NCBI GenBank assembly: GCA_037013495.1
Contig: CM072804.1
Location: 38,666,501-38,730,500, forward strand
Source of the DNA: Hippophae tibetana
Lineage: Eukaryota > Streptophyta > Magnoliopsida > Rosales > Elaeagnaceae
Length of the DNA: 64,000 nt
Reading direction: 5' to 3'
Numbering within the stretch: position 1 is the first letter of the stretch; the number at the start of each line of letters is the position of its first letter. The notes below the pieces were generated by a model. It was not told the DNA's origin. It did no database searches and saw only the letters and a list, made by a program, of their open reading frames with translations. The translations under genes and the position numbers were made by a program. Positions 45,271-57,494 of this stretch are shown piece by piece.

Positions 45271-47001
45271 TGAGTGCTCAAAAACACTCAATATATTATG
45301 ATATTATGCATTATTTATGATTAAAAGGATTTGTATTTACTTAATTTTATTATTATTTTATACAAATCTATTTTTTTCAAAATCAACAATATATTTTATT
45401 ATTTTTTAAGCATTTTAGCTTAAAAAAGATGAAATTGATCAATACTTGAAGAAATAAATTTGAGGCACTCCATTGCAACGCTTCCAACCAATAAAAAATG
45501 ATACAATAGAATAAGGGAACAAAATCATGCAAAACAATGTGTGCGACAATGTGGAATAATTGTGCATTATAACACGGTGCTTTTGGATTCAATACAACTA
45601 TCCCTAAACTTTCACAGGCCACGACATGGAAAATATGTGTCCCATTTCACGGGACGCTCGTACCATGTATAATGCATGTATCAATTATGTGCATGTCACG
45701 GTGTGGACATGTGTCGTGGCACCAACCTATCTGAGCACATTTTCTAAACTTATAATAGGACCCCCTATTCCATTATATCAGTCATTCCTTATCCATCATC
45801 CTTTTCATTCCTTTCATTTCTTTAGTATTTTTAAGCTTTTTATTTTTTATTTTTTTAGTTTAAAGTTCTTTTCTCAATTAAGAGTTGAAAAAATTTTAGT
45901 TTTTGTAATAGTTGTAGATCTAATTCAATAAAATTTTGATATTTGTTTTTGGTGATTTTCTGAAAATAATTCAAGAAGACTTAGTTGAGGTACATTTAAG
46001 TATCATTTTTAATCATTCTTTATAGTTAGTTTTTACATGCTATGTTTATTTTTGATTAATTATTAAATCGAGCAAGTGTGGTTAAAATTATAATGGGACA
46101 TTAGTAACGTTGTTATGCTTGTGGAATATTAAGTGGTAAAATATTTTTACAAAATTAAGTATTATTTTATGTTCATGAATTCTATAAAGTTTAGTTCATA
46201 AAATATAGTGATGTCAGAATTTTTGTTATAAACCTAAAATATGAAAGTTAGATTCAAGATTTAATTATATGAATTTGATTTAGAGTGATACTTTTTTATT
46301 AGTGATTTGGTTCAAATGTATAGTTGGAATATAAACTTTATTTCAAAGAATTTTATAAGAATTATTATTTAAAGATATATTGACGATATATCTTTCGTAG
46401 TAGTTTTAAAATCTAAAAGTCATTTATCAGATAGTTAAATTTTTGAATCTAATTTTGACACCTTAAATGAAGTTTAAATTGTCAAGCCCGACCTAAGGAA
46501 GGCAATTCAATAGTTTATTAATCTCTTAGAGAAGAAGGAGATTTTAATAATAAAATCAATTAACATGCCCCAATTAAGGATTTTAATTGGTATGTTATTA
46601 ATGACGAGAATGATCCCTACCCTAGGATATTTTCATACAAAAAGGAGATAATCAATAATCTTAAGTTAAATATTTAATAAGTTTTTTAATATTGAGCAAA
46701 CATAACCAACTAATTAATATATCTCATAAATTCTCCACAGCATGATAAATGTTTGAATGCTTGAATATTTATTAAATCTATCTATATTTTATTATCATTA
46801 GATTCGGATTTCGAACCCAAACTTTGTTATAGAATGTTTAGATTTTATTTTCATTTTCAAAAATTGTTGAATAATTTAAAAACTACATGATTTTTCTTTA
46901 GACTGATCTTGGAAGTATACTTATAATTTTTTATAAGTTATTTGTGTACTTATAAGCATTTTATAAATTTTACAAAATTTGTATGCAATAATTTTTGTGT
47001 A
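45271..47001 (+). repeat. Athila 5' LTR
   Basis: About 1.73 kb. Starts TGAGTGCTCAAAAACACTC, itself a short inverted repeat; ends ...TTTTTGTGTA. Confidence 0.85.
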
Positions 47002-48440
47002 CGAAGTTTTTTGAAATTAAAACCCAACAAAAATTTTTACCCTATTTTTTCATCTTTTCTCTCAAATCTTAATTTTTCTCCTCTAAAACACATATAAACC
47101 CTCTCAAATATCACATTTCTTCAATTCTTTCTCAAAAATCCTTTCTGAAAGTCAAATTCCTAATCAATTTATATCACCTAGAAATTTTCAATTTTTTTCA
47201 AAATCTTTCAAGGATCTTCATTTTCATAAGGGAGTATTCTTCGTGGTCTTTAAATTATCAACAACAAATTGTAAGTAATCATAATTTTTGGAATTTAAAG
47301 TCTTTAATTTAAATTCTCTGAATATGTGAGATATTTATAAATTTAAGAGTCCAAAACTCTATTTAGGACAAAGAGAGGGCTAGAAAACGATTGGATTATA
47401 CTATGTTGTTGGATTTTTTTTGTGAAACCTTAGTTTAGATTTTTGAAGAAAAAATTGAAAATTGCACATGAAAGGATTAGGAATGGGAAGGAAGTTTCTA
47501 CTTCTAATGATTTTGATAATGATAAATTCTCCAATTATAAAGCAAAAGTTCGTTATAACGGTCTTAGGATAGAAAAGGTTGGTAAAAGAACATGAGACTA
47601 TTATTCATAACATGGTTAAAGGATTGTATTTATCCTATTTAGTCCAAATAACATTAATACTCACTATTTATTAGTGAACATTGGAGAGGGAGTTTATGAC
47701 ATTATCCTAATAATGTAGATTATAATACGGTAATTGACGCTTTGACTATTCATAGTTCCAAGTGGATTTATGCTGGTGTAAAACCTAAAGGTTTTGGGGC
47801 AAAGTATTTGGAAAAAATTGCTAGAATTTGGAAATACTTTGCATGCTCAAGATTGATGCCCACTAGACACTACAATGATTGATAAAGATGGTCATTTTAT
47901 TGTACCCTATCATATCTAAGATGTCCATAGATGCAGAGACCATAATTTACAACATGATCAAATTATCTACTAACAACCACCGTTTGAGTTACTTCTTTCC
48001 CCATCTAATAACTTGTTTATGTAAAAGTGAAATGGTACCTCGCTTAAAGGGTGAAGTAATTTTATAGCCTAGTGAATTATTAAACCTATCATATTGTGAT
48101 GAACTCACCTTTGGTATGAACATCATCCAAAGAGAATGAAGAGCCATCCTTCCTTCAAGAATTTCTTTATAAGATAAACTTAATAGTCTTGAAGAGAGAC
48201 TGAGCTATACAAAAGAATACTAGGATGCTTACTTTACCCAACAAGCTGCATTCTTAAACTAACAACATTTTGATAAGATGGAACACAACAGGTTAATATA
48301 CAAAATTACTTACAATTGAGTCATCTTAGGATGGATATGAGCCACTTATCAACACTCGAGTATTAGCAATATGGTTTTAATTTCGTACTTTCACAACGAT
48401 CACAAAACCAACCTGAAGAATTTAATGTTTTTATTTTATT
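47002..48440 (+). pseudogene. Athila env-like (ORF2) remnant
   Basis: After a C/T-rich leader (47030-47180), broken frames read FDNDKFSNYKAKVRYN and, in the clearest piece (about 47870-48065), MIKMVILLYPIISKMSIDAE, TIIYNMIKLSTNNHRLSYFF and PHLITCLCKSEMVPRLKGE. The pattern LLY-x-I-...-G/S-xDxxxxI-...-FPxLIxxLCxxxxVP is that of the extra frame found 3' of pol in Athila elements, sometimes called env-like; its role is not proved. A Gln/Leu-rich tail (48230-48420) fits its end. No signal peptide or membrane segment can be defended. Gag-pol, which should precede it, is deleted. Confidence 0.6.
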
Positions 48441-50174
48441 TTATTTTTTCTTTACTTTGTTTTATTTTATGCTAAGAACTTTAATTTTTAGTATTTTTTG
48501 AATATTGTAATAACTATTTTTGTTATATGTTAATTATTTTGTGTTATTTTATTTTCAATTATTGTGAACATTATTTAGAATGATCAATGTTATAATCCAT
48601 TGTTGATGTGTGTGAGAAGTACATAATTTTTATTTGTGTATAGATGATTGAATTAATGAATGCAACTACATACCAACACTTCAATAGGGTAAGCAATTGG
48701 GTAATTTTTATACTATTTTATTCTTTAATTTACAATAACTACATTGAGGATAATGTAAGTTCTAGGTTAGGGGTAGGAAAAAGTTACATTATAAAATTTA
48801 TGCTTAAATGAAATTTTTATATGTTTACATGTGTATTTTATTTTTAATATTATTTTTGTTTTTACTTTTTTTGTGTGCTTTAATTTATTTCTATTGTTTT
48901 AAGAACTTTTAGGATAATTTTAAAAATTTTCTTACAAAATTATCATGTCTTTTAGTTAAATTTAAGAAAATGATTGAGTCCTTGCATTGTTAGATTAATT
49001 TCAAAAATATTTTATGGAATAATGTTATAATTAGTTAGTTTTTATCATAATTAATATTTCATGATAAAATATTGAAATTATGATGATCTTAAAATCGGTT
49101 TTTAGGAATCAAATAGTGGAGTGAGAAATTGTTTTGAGCTATTATATTCCTATTCCGAGTGATGATATTTTTATACTCTTTTAAACACTTTTATAAAATT
49201 TAAATTATTAGACGATCTTTATAGGCCTTTGCGTTGAATGTAGGATTTTTACATTTAATAGATTGTCTTATATTTATTTTTATTGGTTAAATTGAATAAG
49301 TTAAGTAGAAATTTAAAGTACATGCATTTCTCTCTATTTATGCATGACTTGTAAAAAAGAGACATATATGGGGTTACCTAAACCAATACAAGAGAAAAAG
49401 CCACAAATTAACCACTCATTTTATCATTCAATATATGTACAATTTGTACATGGGTCTTTTCTTTAAAAAAAATATATCTTCAAAATAAAAAAGCGATAAA
49501 TGAAAAAGAAAGAAAAATGAATAGTATAAACTACATACTATGATTCAATATACTTCAAAGTAGTGAAAATTTCTTAAATACAAAATAAAATTATAGGAAA
49601 TAATTTCCTAAGAAGTCATTTGCATTTTATTCATCTCTTAAAAGGCATGTTAATTGAGATTTTTATTTGATGAATTTAATTGATGTATGAAAATGATATT
49701 TGATTTCTTTATAAAATCCTTTCATTTGATTCATATCATGAGATCAATATTATGCACTATTTTTGAGCATTTCCTTCTTTAAACATATGAAAAACTATTA
49801 ATTTATTTCTATACATAAACTCTAGTTGCATATATATATTTGAACGAGTGCTTGAACTAAAGGAATTAGTATAATTGAGAGTATCATTAGAGTTGAAGAA
49901 AATTCGAATTCCTTACAGTGAGATAAGGTAAATTTAATATTGGTATATTCTTGATTAAAATAGGAAAGTGATTTTCAACTAGTTATTATAGTAAATCATA
50001 AATGTTTAGAATATTAAAATAACGTATGCTATAGATTTTAATTGTAATCTTAAACGAGATTAAAAAGCATAAGGAGTTTTGTTATTTTTTATTTTATTTT
50101 CACTTTTTTTTAAATTTTATTTTGTCATATGTTATTTGTTTATTTTTTATTTGTGCATTTTAAATTGATGTTTG
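48441..50174 (+). other. Athila 3' untranslated region
   Basis: AT-rich, no coding signal. The stretch 49090-49390 matches the reverse complement of about 58300-58590 (phrases such as actcttttaaacact and gatgatctctatagg in both), which identifies it as the 3' UTR shared by two Athila copies. Confidence 0.7.
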
Positions 50175-51738
50175 TGAGTATCATATCTAAAAACTCTCAC
50201 GAGAATTAAACTCATCCACTGGGGCAAGCAAGAGAATTAAAGGCTTATTGCATATGTTAAAAATGATGAAATTAATCAATAGTTGAAGAAATATATTTGA
50301 GACACACCATTGCAATGCTCCAACCCAATAAAAAATTATATAAGAAAATAAGGAAACAAAGTCATATAGAAAAGTATGCGTCACGACATGAAATTATTGT
50401 GTGATACAGTGCAATGCGTTTAGATTTAGTACAACTGTCCTTAAACCTTCGTGGGCTGCAACAAGGAAAACATGTGTGCCACTGCACAAGACGCTTGGAT
50501 CGGGTATAATGTGTGTATCAATTATGTGCTTCTCATTCCTTTTATCTCTTTAGTTTTTTTTAAGTTTTTAAGTTTTTCTTTTCTTAGTTTAAAGTTCTTC
50601 TCTTAATTGAGAGTAGAACAAATTTTAGTTTATATAATAGTTGTAGATATAATTCAATAAAAGTTTGGCATTTTTTTTTTTGGAGATTTTCTAAAAATAA
50701 TTCAAGAAGACTCTTGTGAGGTGCATTTAAGTATTCTTTTCAATTATTCTTTATAGTTAGTTTTTACATGCTATGTTTATTTTTGATTAATTATTAAATC
50801 GAGCAAGTTTGGTTAAAATTATAATGGGACATTAGCAACGTTGTTATGCTTGTGAAATATTGAGTGGTAAAATATTTTTACAAAAGTAAGTATTATTTTA
50901 TGTTCAACAATTCTATAATGTTTATTTCAAAAAATATAGTGATGTTAGAATTTTTGTTATAAACCTAAAAGATGAAAGTTAGATTCAAGATTTAATTATC
51001 TAAATCTGATTTAGAGTAGTACTCTATTATTAGTCATTTGGTTCAAATGTATAGTTGAAATATAAACTCTATTTCAAAGAATTTTATAAGAATTATTATT
51101 GAAAGATATATTGATGATATATCTTTCGTAGTAATTTTAAAATGTAAAAGTTATTTATCAGATAGTGAAATTCTTGAACCTAATTTTGACACCTTGAATG
51201 AAGTTTAAATTTTTAGGCCCTACCCAAAGAAGACAATTAAATGATTTATTAATCTCTTAGAAAATAAGTAGAATTTAATAATAAAATCAATTAATAGGCC
51301 TGACTTAAGGATTTTAATTGGTTTATTATTGATAACGAGAATGATCCATTCCTTAGGATATTTTCCTGAAAAAAGAGTGAATCAATAGTCTTAATTAAAA
51401 TATTTAATAATATTTTTAATATTTAGCAAACATAACCAATTAGCTAATATATATCATAAAACCTTAGTATGATAAATGCCTAAATGCCTAAATTCCTGAA
51501 TATTTATTGAATATATTTTTATTTTATTATAATTTGATTAGGATTTCATATTCAAACTTTGTGACAAAATATTTAGCTTTTATTTTTCATTTTTAAGAAT
51601 TTATTGAATAATTTAAAACCTACACGATTCATCTTTACACTAACCTTGGGAGTATATTTATCATTTTTCATAAGTGATTCATATACTTGTGAGCATTTTA
51701 TAAATTTTACAAAATTTGTATGCAATAGTTTTTGTGCA
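50175..51738 (+). repeat. Athila 3' LTR
   Basis: About 1.56 kb. Starts TGAGTATCATATC and ends ...TTTTTGTGCA. The outer flank at 51739 is Athila gag on the other strand. Confidence 0.85.
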
Positions 51739-52360
51739 TCAGATGCATCTACCAAGCTATTCTCCCTTGGCAATAATCTATCATAAAAGGTATTAGAGAA
51801 GAAGTTACTCACTGATTTGGTGATGGGGAAGATGGTGCATTGTCTTTTAAATATCTCCCAATACTCATATAGGGTTTTCCCATTAAGTTTCTGTATCCCA
51901 CAAATTTCATGCTTGCTGAGTGTGGCCTTAGAAGCTAGAAAGTACCTCTTCAAAAATAGTTTCTTCATTTTAGCCTATGTGTGGATTGTACCAGAAGGGA
52001 GGTTGTATAGCCACCCCTTGCCACCTTTAACTAGTGAGAATGAGATGGCTCTAAACTTGATTTGTTCTTCTATAATCTTAACATGTTTCATACTAGAGCA
52101 AACTATATGAAAAAATTTCAAGTGCTTGTTTGGGTTTTCTCCTACTAAATCCCTAAAAGTAGGCAATAAATATATTAGTCCAGATCTAAGTCTAAACCAT
52201 ACATCCAAATTTTTATATATGATACATAGGGATTAATGATGCTCTAAGTTAGATATAACTAGTTCCTTGAAAGTTGGATCCACATTGGCCATCTCTTCTT
52301 GCAATTGTTCAATTGGTCCTCTTGATATCAAGTTGTAGTTGTGTTTATGTTGTATTCAAC
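51739..52360 (-). pseudogene. Athila gag, N-terminal piece
   Basis: The minus strand reads LRSGLIYLLPTFRDLVGENP, NKHLKFFHIVCSSMKHVKII, EEQIKFRAISFSLVKGGKGW, LYNLPSGTIHT, then KKLFLKRYFLASKATLSKHE, ICGIQKLNGKTLYEYWEIFK and FYDRLLPRENSLVDASDA. These are consecutive Athila Gag blocks in two overlapping open stretches (51975-52208 and 51573-51968). The second runs on artificially into LTR sequence left of 51739. Gag would form the particle. About 200 residues are well preserved. Confidence 0.88.
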
Positions 52361-52403
52361 ACTTTAAAGAAAAACTAGAAACTATTAAAAAATTGTTGAT
52401 TTG

Positions 52404-52424
52404 ATCCTTGGCATGACAACGAAA
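52404..52424 (-). promoter_or_regulatory. degenerate Athila primer-binding site
   Basis: Minus strand has TTTTTCGTTGTCATGCCAAG, a worn version of the TTTGGCGCCGTTGCCGGG block that follows Athila 5' LTRs. It is upstream of gag in the right orientation. Confidence 0.45.
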
Positions 52425-52430
52425 AAATTT

Positions 52431-53883
52431 TGACCGACTCCAAAAAGGCACGTCAAAAGTTAATTCTCTACTTATCTTGAAATTGTGTTAGTAGTAATAT
52501 AGATAAACTTGATTCTACATAAAAATTGTATGTATATGACTAATTACCATTGTACTTCTAGTTCTTATTTTGTTAGTGAGTCAAATAAAGTTAATAATGA
52601 GGGGTTTTTGATTGATTGTGAAAAGAACAAAAAATATCATAAAATAGAGAGAAAGTAAATTCCCCAAGAACATGAGAGATATGTGACTATTAGACAATCC
52701 TCACATCTAGCTTACAATTCCATTAATCATGTTATGAATCAAAATTAGTTTCTTAAGTTCTAAACCAAATTTATAATTTAAAGCTGTTGAAATTTATTAA
52801 CTTTATTATATCAAAGTAGTAATTTCTTAAACGATCACTTTATTTTATTTTAACATTTGTTTGTATGTTTTATAAAATATATCTAAAGACATAAATAAAT
52901 TTGTAGTATGTATACTTTTAATAATTAAACCCAATAGGTTTATGTATGATCTATTCATACACTTGTACAATTTATTTGTTCAATAGCTTTGTGATTTATG
53001 TAACCTTAAAAAGAAGTCACAAATCACACTTGACATAGGTTATATAATTTTTAAATGAAATTGGATGTACTTATTCTTTTATTCTAAAGATAGGAATGTG
53101 TGTAACTTACTACACTTTTCTATTCTTTATGTTTTTAGTAAAAACTATCACTTTGGAATAAGCTACAATTCGTTTCTTTGAAACTAAGTTACACATTTTA
53201 AAGTGAGTGTTTATATTGCTTTGAGGTTGAGATTAAATCACGTGTAGCTTACAAATCTTACTTGATGCATGACATAATCAAATTAAATAAGCATGACATA
53301 GTGTCATTTGTCTAACCTTATTTTAGTGTGATTTGTGTAACCTAAGAATTACATCTTTAAGTCACCACCATTCACTCTTGTTGTAAGAGGTGCTATCCTA
53401 GCCATAATTTTTCATATAAGTAGGAAGCACTTCACCCTTCATTTCTCATCTCTTCAAAAATTATTTGTTGGTATGTCTTATTCTGTTATTATTATTATGC
53501 TCTTAGAGAAACTTTGTTTGGTCAATAAGAAAAATCTTGTAATCATTGGTGATTCAAGTATTGAAATAACTTCCTATTTTTACTCATTGAAGAGCAAGAG
53601 GATTCACATGGTTTAGCAAAAACCAAATATAAAATTTGTGTTTGTTAATATATGTGATATGCATGTGATTTGTGTTTCAACCAACAAGTCTAAGAGATCA
53701 AATTTTTAATCTTTATCTTAGAAAGAATCATCTTCTAAGGGAAAAAAGAGAGATAAATATTTTATTTATATTCGATGATATTTTGATCATCATTCTTATA
53801 GTTAAACTAATTAGTCATTTCCTAAAAGTTTGTACAAAGAGTTTTGTTCATTCCATATCTTAAATCCATTTTTATCTCAACAC
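52431..53883. other. LTR-like and unassigned AT-rich DNA
   Basis: The left part should be the 5' LTR of the minus-strand Athila, but its end does not match the other Athila LTR ends. Near 53385-53445 a run with catataagtaggaag looks like a plus-strand promoter of a copia LTR. At 53672-53863 a 63-residue open stretch contains INILFIFDDILIIILIV, faintly like a copia RT active site; I do not rely on it. Confidence 0.35.
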
Positions 53884-54324
53884 AAAGGTTTAAGATTATG
53901 CTAATTGAAAAAGTCTTTGGTCTGTGAGTTAGACAATAAATCTCAAAGGTTTAAGACAAAGCAATTTGAAATAGTCTTTGTCTTTTGAGTTAACCAATAA
54001 AACTCAACACAGAGGTTAAGACTAGGTGATTTCAAAAAGTAATTGGTTTTTGAGTTAATAAATAAAACTCAATACAAAGGTTTAAGGCTAAGCCATTTGA
54101 AAAGTCTTTGGTTTGTGAGTTAACCATAAAAATTCAATATAAAAGTTTAAGACTAAGCCATTGGAAAAAGTCCTTTGATTGTGAGTTAACCACTAAAACT
54201 CAACTAAAAGGTTTAAGGCTAAGTCATTAGAAAAAATCTTTGGTTTATGAGTTAGCCACAAAACTCTACCCAAAAAGATTTAAGACTAAGCCAATGAGAA
54301 AATTATTTGGCTCATAAGTTATCC
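53884..54324. repeat. tandem repeat, about 63-bp unit, seven copies
   Basis: Seven diverged units start at about 53884 and each carries aaaggtttaag(g/a)ctaagcca, then tttgaaaaagtctttggttt, then gtgagttaaccaataaaact. Units are 61-66 bp; the last is partial. Similar minisatellites are known from 3' UTRs of large plant gypsy elements and from LTRs. This one lies about 300 bp before an LTR-like end at 54625. Confidence 0.85.
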
Positions 54325-54625
54325 ATGATGCAAATGAAGGTTATGATTGATCCAGGAAAGTCACGAGGTTGAAGACTTTAAGGAAAAACAGAATTCACTT
54401 ATAAAATAAATGTTGTAATCATTTTATTTACTTAGTATATTAATTTGCTGGACAAGGTACCATGGTTGTTTATGCTTTTACCAAAAGAAGGGTTTTTCAC
54501 GTTAAGATCCTCATGTTATTTATTATTATTTACCGTGAGATATTTATTATTATAGGATAATATACAAAATTTAAATAATCTTGAAAATTACCTATTCCTC
54601 CCATTTAGGTATAAAATCCATAACA
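54325..54625 (+). repeat. copia-type LTR 3' end, possibly solo
   Basis: Holds the order common in Tork/SIRE LTRs: gtaccatggttgtttatgc, gggtttttcacgttaag and atcctcatgtta, then ctattcctcccatttagg and the end ccataaca at 54625. No PBS follows, so it may be a solo LTR. The 5' edge is unknown and may include the tandem repeat. Confidence 0.5.
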
Positions 54626-55568
54626 AATATCTTTAATAAAAATCATTTTTGAATTCTTAACTTTATCTTTAGAAATCTTATATTGCCTAAGACTTCCTAT
54701 CTTTTCTTTCATTCTAACTGATTAACAATTCAATCATTAATCAACCTAAATCTTGAATAACCTAGAACTATGACTTCTAGATTTAATTTATTCATTGTAT
54801 TATGATCTAAAAAATTAAAAACTAAACTAGGAAAGATTGAATCTATTGATATCTTTAACTTAAGCATTCAATTTTAATTACAATAAATCACAGTTTGGTA
54901 TTTCAATCACAAGAATTTGTAATTTCATAAGAAATTGATAATTTAGCAATAAACACATTCATGAAATAAACTAGTTGATTACCTAATTCATAACATGCAA
55001 GGTTTTGGCAATCAAACATAGAGTTGAACATATCAAGAATTGAAACTAAAATAAACCACAATATTAAATTAATCAAATCATAGTCTAGAACTTAGAAACT
55101 GTCCACAATCACATTATTAAATTAGAAAGAAATGGTTTCTACAAGAATCAATATTCATTCCTTGGTAACTATAAAGGAAAGGACTAAGCAAACTAGCAAA
55201 GCATATGAAGACTAGATTATGTAGCTAATGTAGCCATTATAACCAATTTTCAATCTCCTCCAAAAGTTGCCTAAGCTTGTGCTCTTTAATGTAGGCACTA
55301 AGGTTGATCTCACTATTTGGACATTAGCCCAATACCTACTATCATATATCGGTATTTTAACTTGGTTTCAAATAGCTACATTGATGCAAGTACTAGAATA
55401 AAGTTGTACCTTTTACTTTATTTCTATTCATATTTGTTATATATGATACAATGATACATGTATAATGTTGACCTTATATGTATACACTAAATAGCGTATT
55501 ATCTATAAGACAACCATTATTCTTCTCAATTTTATTCTATTGTTTTAGCTAGGTTATCTATACAAACA
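54626..55568 (+). other. AT-rich DNA and probable TAT 5' LTR end
   Basis: No coding signal. The right end (to 55568) abuts a gypsy PBS, so the last several hundred bases are probably the 5' LTR of the TAT-like copy. The left LTR edge is not seen. Confidence 0.4.
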
Positions 55569-55570
55569 TT

Positions 55571-55587
55571 TGGTGCACACTGCGGGA
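55571..55587 (+). promoter_or_regulatory. gypsy primer-binding site
   Basis: TGGTGCACACTGCGGGA resembles the TGGCGCC...TGGGGA PBS block of TAT-type elements and stands two bases after a CA LTR end (55568). Confidence 0.6.
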
Positions 55588-56301
55588 TACATAATTTTCA
55601 GTACAATAACATCGTACTAACTTCAATCAAATGAGCATAGGGATCTCACAAACAATTATTTCTTATTAGTTATTTCAAAATCATAACTAGTGTGTTAAAG
55701 TGAAATTTTTGGTCTAAATATGATGATTTTTACCCGAGGAAGAAAGGCCATTCAACACACAAAAATGAAACCCTCTGGTGGGGAAAAGTATACTCGTAAC
55801 ATCTCTCACCTACGCAAAGCGACAAAGAAATTAGAGAAAATATGGATAATAATAAAAAGGTTAGAACGATAAAATGAATGGTTATGTGAAAAGCTTTAGG
55901 AATTAAAATGACCTCATAGTATGATGAAGGAAGATTGTCTATGGTTAGCTCAATAAATAAAGGGCCAAAGTTTGAAGAGGATCCCATAACCTCTTAGTAC
56001 AAGAAGTGATCAATGGAATTATAAAATACTTTAAGAAAACCAATTCATAGGTTAAGAGAAGTGGCCATGAATCATGTCCTTTCGTTCAATGGAAAGGGTG
56101 AGGAATTAGGATAACATAATGATCCACTGGTTATCACTAGAATATGTCCATGTGATTTTTGTAGAAACTTAATTCACATAAATAGTTCGATTGATTTGTT
56201 ATTCATTTCTACCTTACAGGCCTTAGGTCTCACAATAGAGGATGCAATCAAGAAAGCAGTTCCCTTGATTGGTTTTGATAGAAGAACTACTCTCACAATA
56301 T
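55571..56301 (+). mobile_element. second TAT-like gypsy remnant: PBS, gag end, protease
   Basis: The PBS is followed after a deletion by gag-end DNA (55730-56080) and protease (56090-56301). Protease blocks: HNDPLVITRICPCDFCRNLI, HINSSIDLLFISTLQALGL and KKAVPLIGFDRRTTLT. The catalytic D-T-G reads H-I-N. It is collinear with 35750-36424 but independently mutated. It ends at 56301, where an Athila LTR begins. The missing RT part was not found to the right. Confidence 0.72.
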
Positions 56302-57491
56302 GTGATGCATAAATTTGTATTAATAGCTTATAAGTGCATGAGTCACTGGTGGTAAGCAATAAGTATACTTTTAAGGTTAGTCTCTCGAGTAATTTCAATG
56401 ATTCTAGATAATTTTTTACCCTTCTTAAAACTTGAACAAACAAATAAGCACAAATTAAACTTAAACACTTTATTAAGATTATTGGGTCGAAAAGCCTAAA
56501 AGAATGACATATAATTGAATATAGACTCAACTTAAGACAAAATCAAGAAATTTGTAAAATCAATGGAGGATTTATGAGAGGTTTAGCTAGTTAGCCATGC
56601 TTACTTTGAAAAATTTAGGTGACTTAAAGTGATCGGACATATAAACTCATATGATTGGTTTTCTTTTAAAATAGGAAAACCTCTTACGTCACGTATTATT
56701 TTCTATGTTAATAAACCAATGAACGTCCTATGAGCAAGACAATCAACTAGAAATAAAAAGTTCCTAATTAGATCTAAATACCAATAATGTATTGGATGAT
56801 GTTTCCTTCTCCAAGAGTGTGTAATCTTGATCTTTAAAAGGCTCTTCAATCTCTAGAATGGCTTCTCTTATCCTTTTGGATGTGAAAAATCTCCCATAAG
56901 CTGCGCTAGATTTTTTTTAATCTAATATGACCTAATGAACTCTTGAAACATATTTATATGTAAAATATTGTTCAGAATTTAGAGTCCCAATTTTTGTTAG
57001 TGGGCCATAACACATACTTTTTTCTACCGTGGTGCATAGCTCAAAATCACCACCATATTGCAACATGAGGCTTGACCACTGTGGGCCACTTCTTCTTCTA
57101 TCGTGGCACGTAATGTTTGATTGGCCTAGTTGTAAAACTCATGGGTTGGCTTCCACATCATACTTTTTCTTTCTCCATTGTATGCGTGTATGTGCCAACC
57201 CTTTGTATTTGACCCTTACATAGTGGTTGATTCTTGATATAAGGCTTAAACGCCTTAGTCCCTTTCACTCTTAGGGTTCCATTTGAGTGGTACAAGTTTT
57301 TTGTTTTTGTGTGTTGATATTATTGACCTTTTTTAGTGCTACAAATACCTAAAATACATAAAAAAAAATACCCATGATTCTGAAAAGATAGATTTGTATA
57401 AATAATAAAGTAAAAACCCTATAACGAAATCTATTCCTTCCAAATAAGCACATTAAGTTATGGAATATGTGTACTTTTCAAGCACTTATCA
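56302..57491 (-). repeat. Athila 3' LTR
   Basis: On the minus strand it starts TGATAAGTGCTTG and ends ...CTTATAAGC...ATTTATGCATCACA. The terminal about 100 bp align with 46905-47001 (shared AAAAGTATACTTAT, GCACTTATAAGC and TTATGCA). Length about 1190 bp. Confidence 0.75.
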
Positions 57492-57494
57492 CAA

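Larger units (their letters stand above)
45271..51738 (+). mobile_element. Athila-like element with both LTRs, gag-pol deleted
   Basis: LTR 45271-47001 and LTR 50175-51738 are collinear. Both begin TGAGT..., share ttgagg/acactccattgcaa and attgagagt-type phrases, and end gtatgcaata(a/g)tttttgtg(t/c)a. The 3.2 kb internal part holds an env-like remnant and a 3' untranslated region, but no gag, protease or pol (a full Athila is 10 kb or more). It sits in the gag gene of a minus-strand Athila. No clear 5-bp target duplication survives (gctaa versus tcaga). LTR divergence is visibly high, so it is an old insertion. Confidence 0.85.
44965..52430 (-). mobile_element. Athila-like element, gag region, split by a second Athila
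   Basis: Minus-strand gag runs from about 52360 to 51739, is interrupted by an Athila element on the other strand (45271-51738), and resumes at 45270-44965. A PBS-like block lies at about 52404-52424. Pol and 3' parts are absent; the element stops near 44965, next to the TAT remnant. Confidence 0.82.

Noticed and set aside
51573..51738. C-terminal end of the 131-residue Athila gag open stretch
   Set aside because: From 51738 leftward the frame runs into LTR sequence of the inserted Athila; residues there are not Gag.
53672..53863. Possible copia RT active site (FDDILII)
   Set aside because: Only a few hydrophobic residues match; flanking RT blocks are absent.
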